From Vogesella mureinivorans (GTDB taxonomy: Bacteria; Pseudomonadota; Gammaproteobacteria; Burkholderiales; Chromobacteriaceae): DNA of 64,000 bases. Of the stretch, positions 26,689-35,809 are shown piece after piece. The position numbers and the translations under genes were made by a program. Below the pieces are notes generated by a model. That model did no database searches. It saw only the letters and a list, made by a program, of their open reading frames with translations, and was not told where the DNA came from. The stretch lies in NCBI RefSeq assembly GCF_007644035.1, contig NZ_VMTV02000165.1, forward strand, positions 1-64,000, given 5' to 3'. Position 1 is the first letter of the stretch, and every line of letters begins with the position of its first letter.

Positions 26689-28358
26689 GGCTGCTGGGCA
26701 ATATGTACGCGGTTGCGGCCAGCGTTTTTGGCTTCGTAGAGCGCTTTGTCTGCCTGGCGCATCATGTCACCCAGCGCCTGGCCGGGTGCGCAGCGGGCCA
26801 GCCCGATGCTGACGGTGAGCGGGATGCTTTGGCCGTGGCTCAGTACCGGGGTTTGCGCCACCAGGTTGCAAATGCGCTGTGCGGCGCTCATGGCATCTTC
26901 TGCGCTGGTGTCGGTAAGCAGGGCGGCAAACTCTTCGCCGCCCATGCGGCAGACCAGATCTTGCGCGCGCAGGCTGTCTTGCAGGATGCGGGCAAACGAG
27001 CGCAGTGCATCGTCGCCGGCGGCATGGCCGTAGCGGTCGTTGACCTGTTTGAAATGGTCCAGGTCAAACATCAGCATGCACAGTGGTTTGGGTAGCAGCA
27101 GGGTGTTATCACACGCTTCCTCGGCCAGGGTCATGAAATGGCGGCGGTTGTACAGCCCGGTCAAGGCATCTTGCGTGGCCAGCTGGAACAGCTGGCTGGC
27201 GCGGCGCTCTTGCTGGATGGCAATGGCCATCAGGTGCGAGGTGCGCAGGGTAATGTATTCGCTATGGTTGTCCGGGGCGCAGGGGTGGGCAAAGTAGATG
27301 GCAAAGGTGCCCAGTACGCTGCCATCGTGCGCATTGATGGGGTAGGACCAACAGCTGCGTAGCTGATGGCTGCTGGCCAGCGCTGCGTAGTCTGCCCAGT
27401 AGGGGTGCTGCTGGATGTTGGTCACGATAACCGCCTCGCCGGTAAAGGCCGCCGTGCCGCACGAGCCTACGCTGGCGCCTATGGTGACACCGTCAATTTG
27501 TGTCTTGTATTCGTCTGGCAGGCTGGGGCCGGCTGCCACGTGCAGGTGGGTGCCTTCATCGTCCAGCAGCATGATGGAGCACATCGAGCCTTCAATTTGC
27601 GACTCGATCATATGGCAGGTCCACACCATGACTTCTTTCATGGGGCGGTTGTTGGCAATCATTTCCAGTAGGCGGTTTTCGTCGGCCTGCCAGAGCCGCA
27701 TGGCGTGTTCTTCGCTGATATCGCGGTCGATGCACAGCAGCGATTGCACCTGGCCGTGCTCGTCGGTTTCGGGAAACAGCCGCGATTCAAAAACGTAGTG
27801 TTTGTCGTGGTGGTTCAGCTGGTTTTCAAAGATCACCGGTTTGCCGCTGGCTAGCACCTGGCTGCTGGCATGGCGAAACGCGTCGCACACGTGTGCCGGC
27901 AAACCACGCTCTTCTATGCCCAGACCAACGTGCAAGGCTGGCGGTATGGGCGAGTAGCGGCCCAGGGCGCTATTGGCATACAGGCAGACCAGCTGCGGGT
28001 TATAGCGGCTGATGATGTCGGGCGAGTTTTCTATCAGGTTGCGGAAGGTTTGCCGGTCTTCGCGAATGCTCAGCATGGTGCCATCCGGCAGCGGGGTCAG
28101 CAGCCAGTCCAGCAGCTGGCCGGCATAAAGCTGCTGGCTGGCGTGTGCCTGGCCGGCCAGCAATGCAGGCTGCATTTCCGCCGGTAGCAGGCTGGTAGGC
28201 AGGGCTTGGCCGCATTGCAGTGGTTCGCAATGCAATAGCTGATAAAAGCGCGCAGTAGCAAAGCGCACGCAGTGCGTTTCATCCAGTAGCAGGTAGCCAC
28301 CCGGCAGGGCGCTGAGGGCTGTTTCCAGTGTAGCAATGGCCGGCACATTGTTCTCCAT
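26685..28358 (-). CDS. PAS-GAF-GGDEF diguanylate cyclase (soluble)
   Basis: 557 residues without membrane segments. A degenerate N-terminal sensor region (about 1-100) is followed by a PAS domain (about 105-220) starting FRNLIENSPDIISRYNP. A GAF domain (about 235-385) contains GASVGSCGTAAFTGE, like the GAF of phytochrome-type kinases. GGDEF has DLDHFKQVNDRYGH and GGEEF at 473-477 with I-site RAQD at 464-467. It probably synthesises c-di-GMP in response to a cytoplasmic signal. It is tail to tail with another cyclase gene. Confidence 0.9.
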   Translation of the reverse strand: MENNVPAIATLETALSALPGGYLLLDETHCVRFATARFYQLLHCEPLQCGQALPTSLLPAEMQPALLAGQAHASQQLYAGQLLDWLLTPLPDGTMLSIREDRQTFRNLIENSPDIISRYNPQLVCLYANSALGRYSPIPPALHVGLGIEERGLPAHVCDAFRHASSQVLASGKPVIFENQLNHHDKHYVFESRLFPETDEHGQVQSLLCIDRDISEEHAMRLWQADENRLLEMIANNRPMKEVMVWTCHMIESQIEGSMCSIMLLDDEGTHLHVAAGPSLPDEYKTQIDGVTIGASVGSCGTAAFTGEAVIVTNIQQHPYWADYAALASSHQLRSCWSYPINAHDGSVLGTFAIYFAHPCAPDNHSEYITLRTSHLMAIAIQQERRASQLFQLATQDALTGLYNRRHFMTLAEEACDNTLLLPKPLCMLMFDLDHFKQVNDRYGHAAGDDALRSFARILQDSLRAQDLVCRMGGEEFAALLTDTSAEDAMSAAQRICNLVAQTPVLSHGQSIPLTVSIGLARCAPGQALGDMMRQADKALYEAKNAGRNRVHIAQQP

Positions 28359-28418
28359 GGCTGGGCGCGCACGGACAGACCGTGCTTACTCTGGATTGTA
28401 GCGATAAAAGGCGCGGTG

Positions 28419-28454
28419 TCATGAAATGCATGCTAGATCATGCCTTTTTCATGA
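28419..28454. promoter_or_regulatory. Long inverted repeat in the cysG / cyclase divergent region
   Basis: The outer arms TCATGAAA (28419-28426) and TTTCATGA (28447-28454) enclose inner arms GCATG (28428-28432) and CATGC (28439-28443) around CTAGAT. The composite dyad lies in the 179-base divergent region between the PAS-GAF-GGDEF gene and cysG. It may be an operator or a leader hairpin; no known binding-site consensus is claimed. Confidence 0.45.
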
Positions 28455-28537
28455 TTTGCCTGGGCTTATCTGTGGTGTGGCGGTCGCCAAGCGTGGCGCT
28501 GCGGGTTATGCTCGAGCGCATTCTGGCAGGAGGCAAT

Positions 28538-29932
28538 GTGGAGTACTTTCCGATTTTCATGCGCTTGCAGGGCGAGTCCTGCTTGCTGGTAGGCGGGGGC
28601 GAAGTAGGCCTGCGCAAGGCGCGGCTGCTACTGTCTGCAGGCGCGCGCCTTACCGTGGTGTCGCCCGAGCTGGCACCGGAGCTGGCACAGATGGCTGCGC
28701 GCGGCGAGGTGGTGCATATTGCGGCCAACTTCGAACCGGCACATATCGACCGCTACAAGCTGGTGGTGGCCGCCACCGACGTGCGTGCAGTAAACCGTGT
28801 GGTGTCGGATACCGCGCAGGCGCTGGGCATTCCGGTGAACGTGGTGGACGACCCGGAGCTGTCCAGCTACATCACGCCCGCCATTGTTGACCGCTCCCCG
28901 CTGGTGATTGCGGTATCTACCGGCGGCGGTGTGCCGGTGCTGGCGCGCCTGGTGCGTGCCCGGCTGGAAAGCATGATCCCGGCCGGGTTCGGCCGCCTGG
29001 CGCGTTTTGCCACGGGTTTTCGCGAGCAGGTGAAGGCGCGCTTCAGTAATGTGGAAGAGCGCCGTGCGTTCTGGGAAGCCGTGCTGGAGGGCCCCCTGGC
29101 CGAGCAGGTAATGAATGGCAATGAAACCGCCGCGCGTGAAGACATGCAGCGCAGGTTGGCCGCAGCGGATGCGGCGCCGGCAGGTGCGGTGTATCTGGTA
29201 GGGGCCGGGCCGGGCAACCCGGATCTGCTGACCTTTCGTGCCCTGCGGCTGATGCAGCAGGCCGATGTGGTGTTGTACGACAACCTGGTGGCGCCCGAGC
29301 TGCTGGAGCTGGTACGCCGCGATGCCGAGCGCGTGTTTGTGGGTAAACAGCGCGCCAACCACACCTTGCCGCAGGAAGACATCAACGCTCTGCTGGTGCG
29401 CCTGGCGCAGGAAGGCAAGCGCGTGTTGCGCCTGAAAGGCGGCGACCCGTTTACCTTTGGCCGTGGCGGCGAAGAAATTGCCCTGCTGGCGGCGCACCAC
29501 ATACCGTTTGAAGTGGTGCCGGGTATTACCTCTGCCAGTGGCGCTGCAGCCTACGCCGGCATCCCGCTGACGCACCGCGACCATGCCCAGTCGGTGACCT
29601 TTGTCACAGGTCATAAAAAGGACGGTAGCATTACGCTAGACTGGCCCGCCCTGACGCGTAGCGGGCAAACGGTGGTGGTTTACATGGGCTTGGCCATGGC
29701 GGAGGAACTCTGCCAGGCATTCATTAGTCATGGCAAAGCCGCCAGCACACCGGCGGCTGTAGTGGAGCAAGCCACGACACCCCGGCAAAGAACCGTGCTG
29801 GGGACACTGGAAACCTTGCCTGCCTTGATTCGTGCGAATAGTATCAGCTCACCTGCATTGATTATCGTGGGTGAGGTAGTGTCGCTGGCACCGCAGCTGG
29901 GCTGGTATCGTAGCTCGGTAGACGGGGCCTGA
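28538..29932 (+). CDS. cysG: Siroheme synthase (multifunctional CysG)
   Basis: 464 residues, near the usual ~460. The N-terminal precorrin-2 dehydrogenase/sirohydrochlorin ferrochelatase starts EYFPIFMRLQGESCLLVGGG (NAD-binding glycines). The C-terminal uroporphyrinogen-III methyltransferase has VYLVGAGPGNPDLLTFRALR, LRLKGGDPFTFGRGGEE and VVPGITSASGAAAYAGIPLT. It makes siroheme for sulfite and nitrite reductases. I start at GTG 28538, which has a perfect AGGAGG 5 bases upstream and matches the family N-terminus. Confidence 0.94.
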   Translation: MEYFPIFMRLQGESCLLVGGGEVGLRKARLLLSAGARLTVVSPELAPELAQMAARGEVVHIAANFEPAHIDRYKLVVAATDVRAVNRVVSDTAQALGIPVNVVDDPELSSYITPAIVDRSPLVIAVSTGGGVPVLARLVRARLESMIPAGFGRLARFATGFREQVKARFSNVEERRAFWEAVLEGPLAEQVMNGNETAAREDMQRRLAAADAAPAGAVYLVGAGPGNPDLLTFRALRLMQQADVVLYDNLVAPELLELVRRDAERVFVGKQRANHTLPQEDINALLVRLAQEGKRVLRLKGGDPFTFGRGGEEIALLAAHHIPFEVVPGITSASGAAAYAGIPLTHRDHAQSVTFVTGHKKDGSITLDWPALTRSGQTVVVYMGLAMAEELCQAFISHGKAASTPAAVVEQATTPRQRTVLGTLETLPALIRANSISSPALIIVGEVVSLAPQLGWYRSSVDGA

Positions 29933-30010
29933 GGGCACGGCCTCCAGGGGCTGCCCGCCGGGCAGTGTTTGACGTGTTGGCAATAGCCGGCATGCGCCGG
30001 GGTGAAGAAT

Positions 30011-30424
30011 ATGGTTGGTGTACTACTAATTTCGCATGGCAATCTGGGCTTGAGCCTGGCCGACTGTGCCCGTCATGTGCTGGGCCGCGTGCCGGACAAC
30101 CTGGCCATCATGGGGGTGGAAAAGCACGACGACCCCGAGGCCAAGCGCCAGGAAGCCCAGGAGCTGATTGCCCGGCTGGAACAAGGGGATGGCGTGGTGG
30201 TGCTAACCGATATGGTAGGTGGCACGCCCGCTAATATTACCGGCCGCCTGGTGCAGGCGGGCCGGGTGGAAGCCGTGGCGGGGGTAAACCTGCCCATGCT
30301 GGTGCGGGCGCTGAGTTATAGCAGCCAGCCATTGGAAATCGTGGTCAGCAAGGCCATTACCGGGGGCCTGGAAGGGGTCTTCTATATGCTTCCGGAGGGA
30401 AAAAATGCAAAAACAGCAAATTGA
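30011..30424 (+). CDS. PTS EIIA component, mannose type (ManX-like)
   Basis: 137 residues of the EIIA-Man fold; His9 in LLISHGNLG is the expected phosphorylation site, and VVLTDMVGGTPANI is a family block. GGGGTGAAG precedes the ATG at 30011. It overlaps the HPr gene by 20 bases. No IIB, IIC or IID permease gene follows, so the protein probably belongs to a regulatory phosphorelay as in other betaproteobacteria. Confidence 0.9.
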   Translation: MVGVLLISHGNLGLSLADCARHVLGRVPDNLAIMGVEKHDDPEAKRQEAQELIARLEQGDGVVVLTDMVGGTPANITGRLVQAGRVEAVAGVNLPMLVRALSYSSQPLEIVVSKAITGGLEGVFYMLPEGKNAKTAN

Positions 30425-30674
30425 AATCATCAATAAATTGGGCCTGCACGCACGTGCTTCCAGCAAATTTACCCAGATATCCAGCCGCTTCAAGGCCGAA
30501 GTCTGGATTGCGCGCAACGGCCGCCGTGTAAACGGCAAAAGCATCATGGGCGTGATGATGCTGGCAGCAGCCAAAGGTGCCACGGTAGAGCTGGAAACCA
30601 ATGGCGAAGACGAAGAGCAGGCTATGGCGGCGTTGGTCGAGCTGATCAACAACCGCTTCGACGAGGCGGAATAA
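30405..30674 (+). CDS. ptsH: Phosphocarrier protein HPr
   Basis: 89 residues. His15 in LGLHARASS accepts phosphate from EI. Ser46 in NGKSIMGVMML is the site an HPr kinase would use; the GKSIMGVM context is well conserved. It passes phosphate to the EIIA encoded just upstream. GGAGGG precedes the ATG inside the EIIA gene. Confidence 0.94.
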   Translation: MQKQQIEIINKLGLHARASSKFTQISSRFKAEVWIARNGRRVNGKSIMGVMMLAAAKGATVELETNGEDEEQAMAALVELINNRFDEAE

Positions 30675-30708
30675 ACGCCCGCGATAATAAACAGGCAGGG
30701 GAGTAGAC

Positions 30709-32448
30709 ATGAGTATCGTGCTGCACGGTGTACCGATCGGTGGCGGCGTCGCCATCGGGCGGGCGCATTTGTTATCGCAAAGCATGGACGACGTGGTGCA
30801 TCTGGCGCTGGAAGACAGCGAGATCGCCGCCGAGCAGCAGCGTTTCGATAGCGCCGTGCGCGATACCCGCAAGCAGCTGGAGCTGCTGTGGGGCAGCATC
30901 CCCGAAAATGCCCCGGCCGAGCTGGGCGCATTTTTGTCCCTGCATATCATGTTGCTGTCCGATGTCACCATCTCGCGCGACCCGCGCGACCTGATAGACA
31001 GCCAGCGCTGCAATGCCGAATGGGCGCTGAAGCTGCAGTGCGACACCCTGGTAGAGCAGTTTGACGCCATCGAGGAGGACTACCTGCGCGAGCGCAAGCA
31101 CGATGTGCTGCAGGTAGTGGAGCGCATCTTCAAGAACCTGGCCGGCCACAGCACCGACTTGCAGTTTGTCGAAGACATGGACGAAGACGCCATTCTGGTG
31201 GCGCACGACCTGTCGCCGGCCGATATGGTGTATTTCAAGGATTCCAGCGTCGCCGCGTTTGTGACCGACGTGGGCGGCGCCACCAGCCACACCGCCATTC
31301 TGGGCCGCAGCCTGGACCTGCCGTCGGTGATCGCGCTGCACCACGCGCGCGAGCTCATTCGCGAGGACGAGCTGATCGTGGTGGATGGCCAGCAAGGTGT
31401 GCTGATCATCAACCCGGAAGAAAGCGTGTTGGCCGAATACCGCCGCCGCCAGCGTAACTGGATAGAAGCACGGCGCAAGCTGTCCAGCATCCGCAAGACC
31501 GACGCGCTGACCCAGGACGGCACCCCCATCGAGCTGCTGGCCAATATCGAGCTGCCGCAGGATGCGGCCAACGTCCTGGAGTCTGGCGCCGTCGGGGTAG
31601 GGCTGTTCCGCAGCGAGTTCCTGTTTCTGGGGCGCGACAGCCTGCCGTCGGAAGACGAACAGTTTGCCGCCTACCGCGAGGTAGCCGAGGCTACCCGTGG
31701 TGCTCCGGTTACCGTCCGCACCATGGACCTGGGCGCAGACAAGAACCCGCGCTGGCTCAACCACGGCGCTGCCGAAAACCCGGCACTGGGCCTGACCGGG
31801 GTGCGGCTGTGCCTGGCCGAGCCGCTGATGTTCCGTGCCCAGCTGCGTGCGCTGCTGCGCGCTACTGTGTACGGCAAGATCCGTATCCTGTTTCCCATGA
31901 TCAACGGCCTGGGCGAGCTGAAACAGGCGCTGGCGCAGCTGGAGTACGCCAAGAAAGAGCTGCGCGAAGAAAACATCCCCTTTGCCGATAAGGTCGAAGT
32001 GGGCGCCATGATCGAGATCCCGTCTGCCGCCTTGGTGGCGGGCAGCTTTGTCAAATACGTGGACTTCCTGTCTATCGGTACCAACGATCTGATCCAGTAC
32101 ACGCTGGCGGTAGACCGTAACGACGACTCGGTTAGCCACCTGTACGACCCGGTGCACCCGGCAGTATTGAAGCTGATTTCCCACACCATCAAGACCGCTA
32201 CCAAAGCCGGCGTGCAGGTGTCGGTGTGCGGCGAGATGGCGGGCGACGAGCGCCTGACCCGCCTGCTGCTGGGCATGGGGCTGCGCCGCTTCTCCATGCA
32301 CCCGGCCAACCTGCTGGCTGTGAAACAGAATGTGCTCAACAGCGATCTGGATACCCTGGCCCCGCAGGTCGCGCGTATCCTGCGCAGCGAAGACCCTGAT
32401 AGAATCGCTGACTTGTTGACACAACTGAATGCCGGGCCGGACGCCTGA
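30709..32448 (+). CDS. ptsI: PTS enzyme I (phosphoenolpyruvate-protein phosphotransferase)
   Basis: 579 residues, the plain EI form without an N-terminal GAF. The phospho-histidine is His194 in VGGATSHTAILGR. PEP-binding blocks are VGLFRSEFLFLGR, VRTMDLGADK, FLSIGTNDLIQYTLAVDR and VCGEMAGD (active-site Cys). It phosphorylates HPr from PEP. It is the last gene of the EIIA-HPr-EI unit and ends inside its own terminator. Confidence 0.95.
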   Translation: MSIVLHGVPIGGGVAIGRAHLLSQSMDDVVHLALEDSEIAAEQQRFDSAVRDTRKQLELLWGSIPENAPAELGAFLSLHIMLLSDVTISRDPRDLIDSQRCNAEWALKLQCDTLVEQFDAIEEDYLRERKHDVLQVVERIFKNLAGHSTDLQFVEDMDEDAILVAHDLSPADMVYFKDSSVAAFVTDVGGATSHTAILGRSLDLPSVIALHHARELIREDELIVVDGQQGVLIINPEESVLAEYRRRQRNWIEARRKLSSIRKTDALTQDGTPIELLANIELPQDAANVLESGAVGVGLFRSEFLFLGRDSLPSEDEQFAAYREVAEATRGAPVTVRTMDLGADKNPRWLNHGAAENPALGLTGVRLCLAEPLMFRAQLRALLRATVYGKIRILFPMINGLGELKQALAQLEYAKKELREENIPFADKVEVGAMIEIPSAALVAGSFVKYVDFLSIGTNDLIQYTLAVDRNDDSVSHLYDPVHPAVLKLISHTIKTATKAGVQVSVCGEMAGDERLTRLLLGMGLRRFSMHPANLLAVKQNVLNSDLDTLAPQVARILRSEDPDRIADLLTQLNAGPDA

Positions 32449-32460
32449 TCCGGCTTTTTT
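32436..32460 (+). terminator. Terminator overlapping the ptsI stop codon
   Basis: Stem GCCGGA with TCCGGC (6 bp, loop CGCCTGA) then six T residues and CTTTT. The ptsI TGA lies in the loop and 3' arm. The next gene starts only a few bases after the T tract and has no Shine-Dalgarno. Confidence 0.75.
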
Positions 32461-32466
32461 CTTTTC

Positions 32467-33549
32467 ATGCTCATAGACGCCATCGATCTGACTGCCGTGC
32501 GCCGCGTATTGCTGATCAAGCTACGCCACCACGGCGACGTGCTATTGTCCTCGCCGGTTTTGTCGGCGCTGAAAACGCACGCCCCGCACGCCGAGATAGA
32601 CGCGCTGGTGTACCACGACACGCGCGAGATGCTGTCTGGTCACCCGGCTTTGTCGCAGCTGCACACCATAGACCGGCAGTGGAAAAAGCATGGCCCGCTG
32701 GGCCAGCTGCGGGCCGAGTGGCAGCTGCTGTCGGCGCTGAAAGCCCGTCAGTACGACCTGGTGATCACCCTGACCGAGCATAACCGTGGTGCCTGGCTGG
32801 TGCGCCTGCTCAAGCCGCGCTGGTCGGTAGGGCCGCACGGCCCGTATGGGCGCTTCTTCAAAAAAACCTTTACCCACCGCTACCTGCAGGTGCCGGGTAA
32901 CCGCCGCCACACCGTGGAAATCCACCTGGATGCGCTGCGCCGTATCGGTATCTATCCCGCGCCAGACGCCCGCCGCCTCACGCTACTGCCCGGTGCCGAC
33001 GCCGAGGCTAGCCTGGCCGCCAAGTTGGCCGCATCGGGCTTGGCTCCTGGCGGTTACGTGCTGGTTCATCCCACCTCGCGCTGGCTGTTCAAAAGCTGGC
33101 CGGCAGACAAAATGGCCGAGCTGATCAACCAGCTTACCGCCCGTGGCGAGCAGATCTTGCTGACGGCGGCCCCCAGCGCAGACGAAATGGCCATGCTGGC
33201 TGACATTACCGCGCGTTTGCAGCGGCCGGTTGTCAGCCTGGCAGGCCAGCTCAGCCTGAAAGAGCTGGCTGCCGCCATTGCCTCGGCGCGTTTGTACATT
33301 GGCGTGGACTCTGTCCCCATGCATATTGCCGCCGCGGTGCAAACGCCCTGCGTGGCCTTGTTTGGCCCGTCCGGCGATATCGAATGGGGCCCGTGGCAGG
33401 TCGCACACCGCGTGGTAGCGGCCAACATGGCCTGCCGCCCCTGTGGCAACGCCGGTTGCGGGGGCAGCTGGCGCAGCGAGTGCCTGGAAAAAATCAGCGT
33501 ACAGCAGGTGTTGGCCGCGGTAGATAGCCTGCAAGAGGAGCTGGCATGA
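32467..33549 (+). CDS. waaQ: Putative LPS heptosyltransferase III (WaaQ-like, GT9)
   Basis: 360 residues of glycosyltransferase family 9. Typical blocks: RRVLLIKLRHHGDVLLSSPV at the N-terminus (near residue 11), HPTSRWLFKSWP, and YIGVDSVPMHIAAAV followed by ALFGPSG. These match the heptosyltransferase III subfamily acting on the inner LPS core at the inner membrane. The ATG at 32467 directly follows the ptsI terminator and has no RBS; an internal GTG before RRVLL is a possible start. ATGA overlap with the next gene. Confidence 0.85.
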   Translation: MLIDAIDLTAVRRVLLIKLRHHGDVLLSSPVLSALKTHAPHAEIDALVYHDTREMLSGHPALSQLHTIDRQWKKHGPLGQLRAEWQLLSALKARQYDLVITLTEHNRGAWLVRLLKPRWSVGPHGPYGRFFKKTFTHRYLQVPGNRRHTVEIHLDALRRIGIYPAPDARRLTLLPGADAEASLAAKLAASGLAPGGYVLVHPTSRWLFKSWPADKMAELINQLTARGEQILLTAAPSADEMAMLADITARLQRPVVSLAGQLSLKELAAAIASARLYIGVDSVPMHIAAAVQTPCVALFGPSGDIEWGPWQVAHRVVAANMACRPCGNAGCGGSWRSECLEKISVQQVLAAVDSLQEELA

Positions 33550-34691
33550 AGCGTATTGCCATCATCCGCCAGAAATTCAACCCCGCCGGTGGTGCCGAGC
33601 GCGTGGTGAGCGCCATCCTGCGCCAGCTACAGGGGCATGCTGCGCTGCATACCTTGTTGATAAACCGGAAATGGGAAGCGGTGCCGGGTATCGAGGCGCA
33701 TAGCGTCAACCCGTTTTATCTGGGCAGTGTGTGGCGGGACTGGGGCTTTGCCCGCGCTGCGCGCCGCTTGTGGCAGGCGCTGGACGCGGCACTGGTGTTA
33801 TCGCACGAGCGCATTCCCGGCTGCCATGTGTACCGCGCCGATGATGGCGTGCACGCAGCCTGGCTCGCGGTGCGCCGCCAGCGTGGCGGCATGGTTGCCC
33901 GTGTGGCGATGGCGCTGAACCCTTACCACCACTACATGCTGGCCATGGAACAGCGCATGTACCGCGACCCGGCGTTTCGCGGCGTGGTGTGTATCTCCGA
34001 GATGGTCAAGCGCGACGTGATGCAGTACACCGGCCTGCCGGCCGAGCGTTGCCACGTTATCTACAACGGCATCGACAGCGCGTTTTTCAACCCGCAGGAT
34101 GCCCGCACCCAGCGCGATACCCTGCGCCAGCAATACGGTGTCAGCGCCGACGCACCGGTGTTGCTCTATGTCGGCTCCGGTTTCGAGCGCAAAGGCCTGG
34201 CGCAAGCCCTGCGCGCCATCGTGCCGCACCCCGAGGTGCAGCTGGTGGTGGTGGGCAGCGACAAGAAAAGCCGGCATTACCAGGCGTTAGCCCAGCAGCT
34301 GGGCGTGGCGGCGCGTGTGCATTTTGCCGGCGCCCAGCGCGATGTCCGCAGCTACTACGGCATGGCCGATGGCTTCATCCTGCCTTCCATCTACGAGCCA
34401 TTTGGCCTGGTGGTGGCCGAGGCCATGGCCTGCGGCCTGACGGTGCTTACCAGCACGCGTTGCGGTGGTGGCGAGCTGCTGCAGCCGGGGCAAACCGGCT
34501 GGCTGGCCGCACCGGATGCCACGGCCGAATGGCAGCACAATGTAGGCCAATGGTTGGCCGCACGCGCCAGCTGGCCGCAGATGGGTGCACAAGCGCGCCA
34601 GGCCGTGCTGCCTTATACCGAGCAGCGCATGGTAGGGCAGATGCTGGCCTTGTTCGCCCGGCTGCTGCCCGACGCGGAGGGCCTGGCATGA
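33546..34691 (+). CDS. LPS core glycosyltransferase (GT4, WaaG-like)
   Basis: 381 residues of GT-B fold. N-terminal RQKFNPAGGAERVV (Gly-rich acceptor loop) and C-terminal donor site LLYVGSGFERKGLAQAL and PSIYEPFGLVVAEAMACG (EX7E motif) match WaaG-type core glucosyltransferases. The exact sugar cannot be read from the sequence. It is coupled by ATGA overlaps to waaQ and the next GT9 gene. Confidence 0.85.
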   Translation: MKRIAIIRQKFNPAGGAERVVSAILRQLQGHAALHTLLINRKWEAVPGIEAHSVNPFYLGSVWRDWGFARAARRLWQALDAALVLSHERIPGCHVYRADDGVHAAWLAVRRQRGGMVARVAMALNPYHHYMLAMEQRMYRDPAFRGVVCISEMVKRDVMQYTGLPAERCHVIYNGIDSAFFNPQDARTQRDTLRQQYGVSADAPVLLYVGSGFERKGLAQALRAIVPHPEVQLVVVGSDKKSRHYQALAQQLGVAARVHFAGAQRDVRSYYGMADGFILPSIYEPFGLVVAEAMACGLTVLTSTRCGGGELLQPGQTGWLAAPDATAEWQHNVGQWLAARASWPQMGAQARQAVLPYTEQRMVGQMLALFARLLPDAEGLA

Positions 34692-35809
34692 AAGGTCGCT
34701 TTCCTGGCCGTGTGCTGATTTTTGCTACCTTGTTGTTCCGTTTGCCGTGGCAATGGCTGCGGCGCAAACCGCAGCCGCACACCGTGCAGCGCATTCTGGT
34801 GTTGCACCAGTTTTTGCTGGGCGACGCGCTGATGGCTACCAGCTTGCTGGCCAAGCTGCGCGAGCGTTTCCCCCAGGCGGACATCGTGCTGGCCTGCCCG
34901 CCACTGCAAGCCGGCCTGTACGACAGCCGCCCCTACGGTGTGCGTGCCATCCCGTGGCACCCGCGTGACTTTGCCAGCATCCGCCGCCTGTTTGCCCTGC
35001 CACGTGTTGATATGGTGTACCTGATGGGAGAGAACCGCCTGAGCTACCTGGCCCGCGCCATCGGTGCGCGTTGGATTGTGGGCTTTGACGGCGAGATACC
35101 GCATTACAAAAACTGGCTGGTGGATGAGCGCATCCCCTACGCGGATGAGCCGGAAGCGTGGACGGATACCGCCGCCAGGCTGGTAGACGGCCCGGCACCC
35201 CAGCCATTCGACCTGGCGCATTGGCCGCTGGGTGAGCAAAGCCTGCCAGCCCTGCCCGCACGCTATGTGGTGCTGCACGTGGGGGCCAGCTCCCCCACGC
35301 GCTATTGGCCTAGCGAATACTGGCAAAGCCTGGCGACATCGTTGCGCGAGCGGGGTTTGGCGGTGGTCTGGTCCGGTGGGCCGGGCGAGGATCACCTTAT
35401 CGAGGGGGTGGCCCCGCTGCCGCAAGATAAGGTTATTTCTGGCACGCTTTCCTTGCCGCAACTGCGTGCGGTGTTGGCCGCAGCCCAGGCCTGCGTGTGC
35501 CCTGATACGGGTATTGCCCACCTGGCCAAGATTGCGGGCGTGCCATTGGTGATGCTGTTTGGCCCGGGCAGTGAAACGCTGTTTGGTGCCAGCCATTTCT
35601 TTAGCCGGTACACCTGTGTCGGTGCCGGCCCGGCCCTGTTTCCTTGCCGTTTTCAGCGTAGCGTGCACCATCGCCCGGTGGACTGGGCGCTACGTTGCTT
35701 CCGGCCTGCCGGCGAGCAGCCAGGTGGCTGCAAGCAGGTGCAATGTATGGCGGCGGTAAGGCCTGAGGCGGTGTTTCAATCTATTCTGACTGCAGGAATC
35801 ATCACATGA
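34688..35809 (+). CDS. Glycosyltransferase family 9 (heptosyltransferase-like)
   Basis: 373 residues. The N-terminus is hydrophobic and basic, then VQRILVLHQFLLGDALMATS (GT9 acceptor block). VVLHVGASSPTRYWP and VCPDTGIAHLAKIAGVPLVMLFGPGS follow. The C-terminal ~80 residues are Cys-rich (CRFQRSVHH, CFRPAGEQPGGCKQVQC). It is probably an LPS heptosyltransferase-like enzyme; sugar unknown. Start at ATG 34688, overlapping the upstream stop (ATGA). Confidence 0.82.
   Translation: MKGRFPGRVLIFATLLFRLPWQWLRRKPQPHTVQRILVLHQFLLGDALMATSLLAKLRERFPQADIVLACPPLQAGLYDSRPYGVRAIPWHPRDFASIRRLFALPRVDMVYLMGENRLSYLARAIGARWIVGFDGEIPHYKNWLVDERIPYADEPEAWTDTAARLVDGPAPQPFDLAHWPLGEQSLPALPARYVVLHVGASSPTRYWPSEYWQSLATSLRERGLAVVWSGGPGEDHLIEGVAPLPQDKVISGTLSLPQLRAVLAAAQACVCPDTGIAHLAKIAGVPLVMLFGPGSETLFGASHFFSRYTCVGAGPALFPCRFQRSVHHRPVDWALRCFRPAGEQPGGCKQVQCMAAVRPEAVFQSILTAGIIT

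Noticed and set aside
30772-32424. A 550-residue antisense open frame over ptsI
   Set aside because: Shadow of the enzyme I gene; no recognisable domain.
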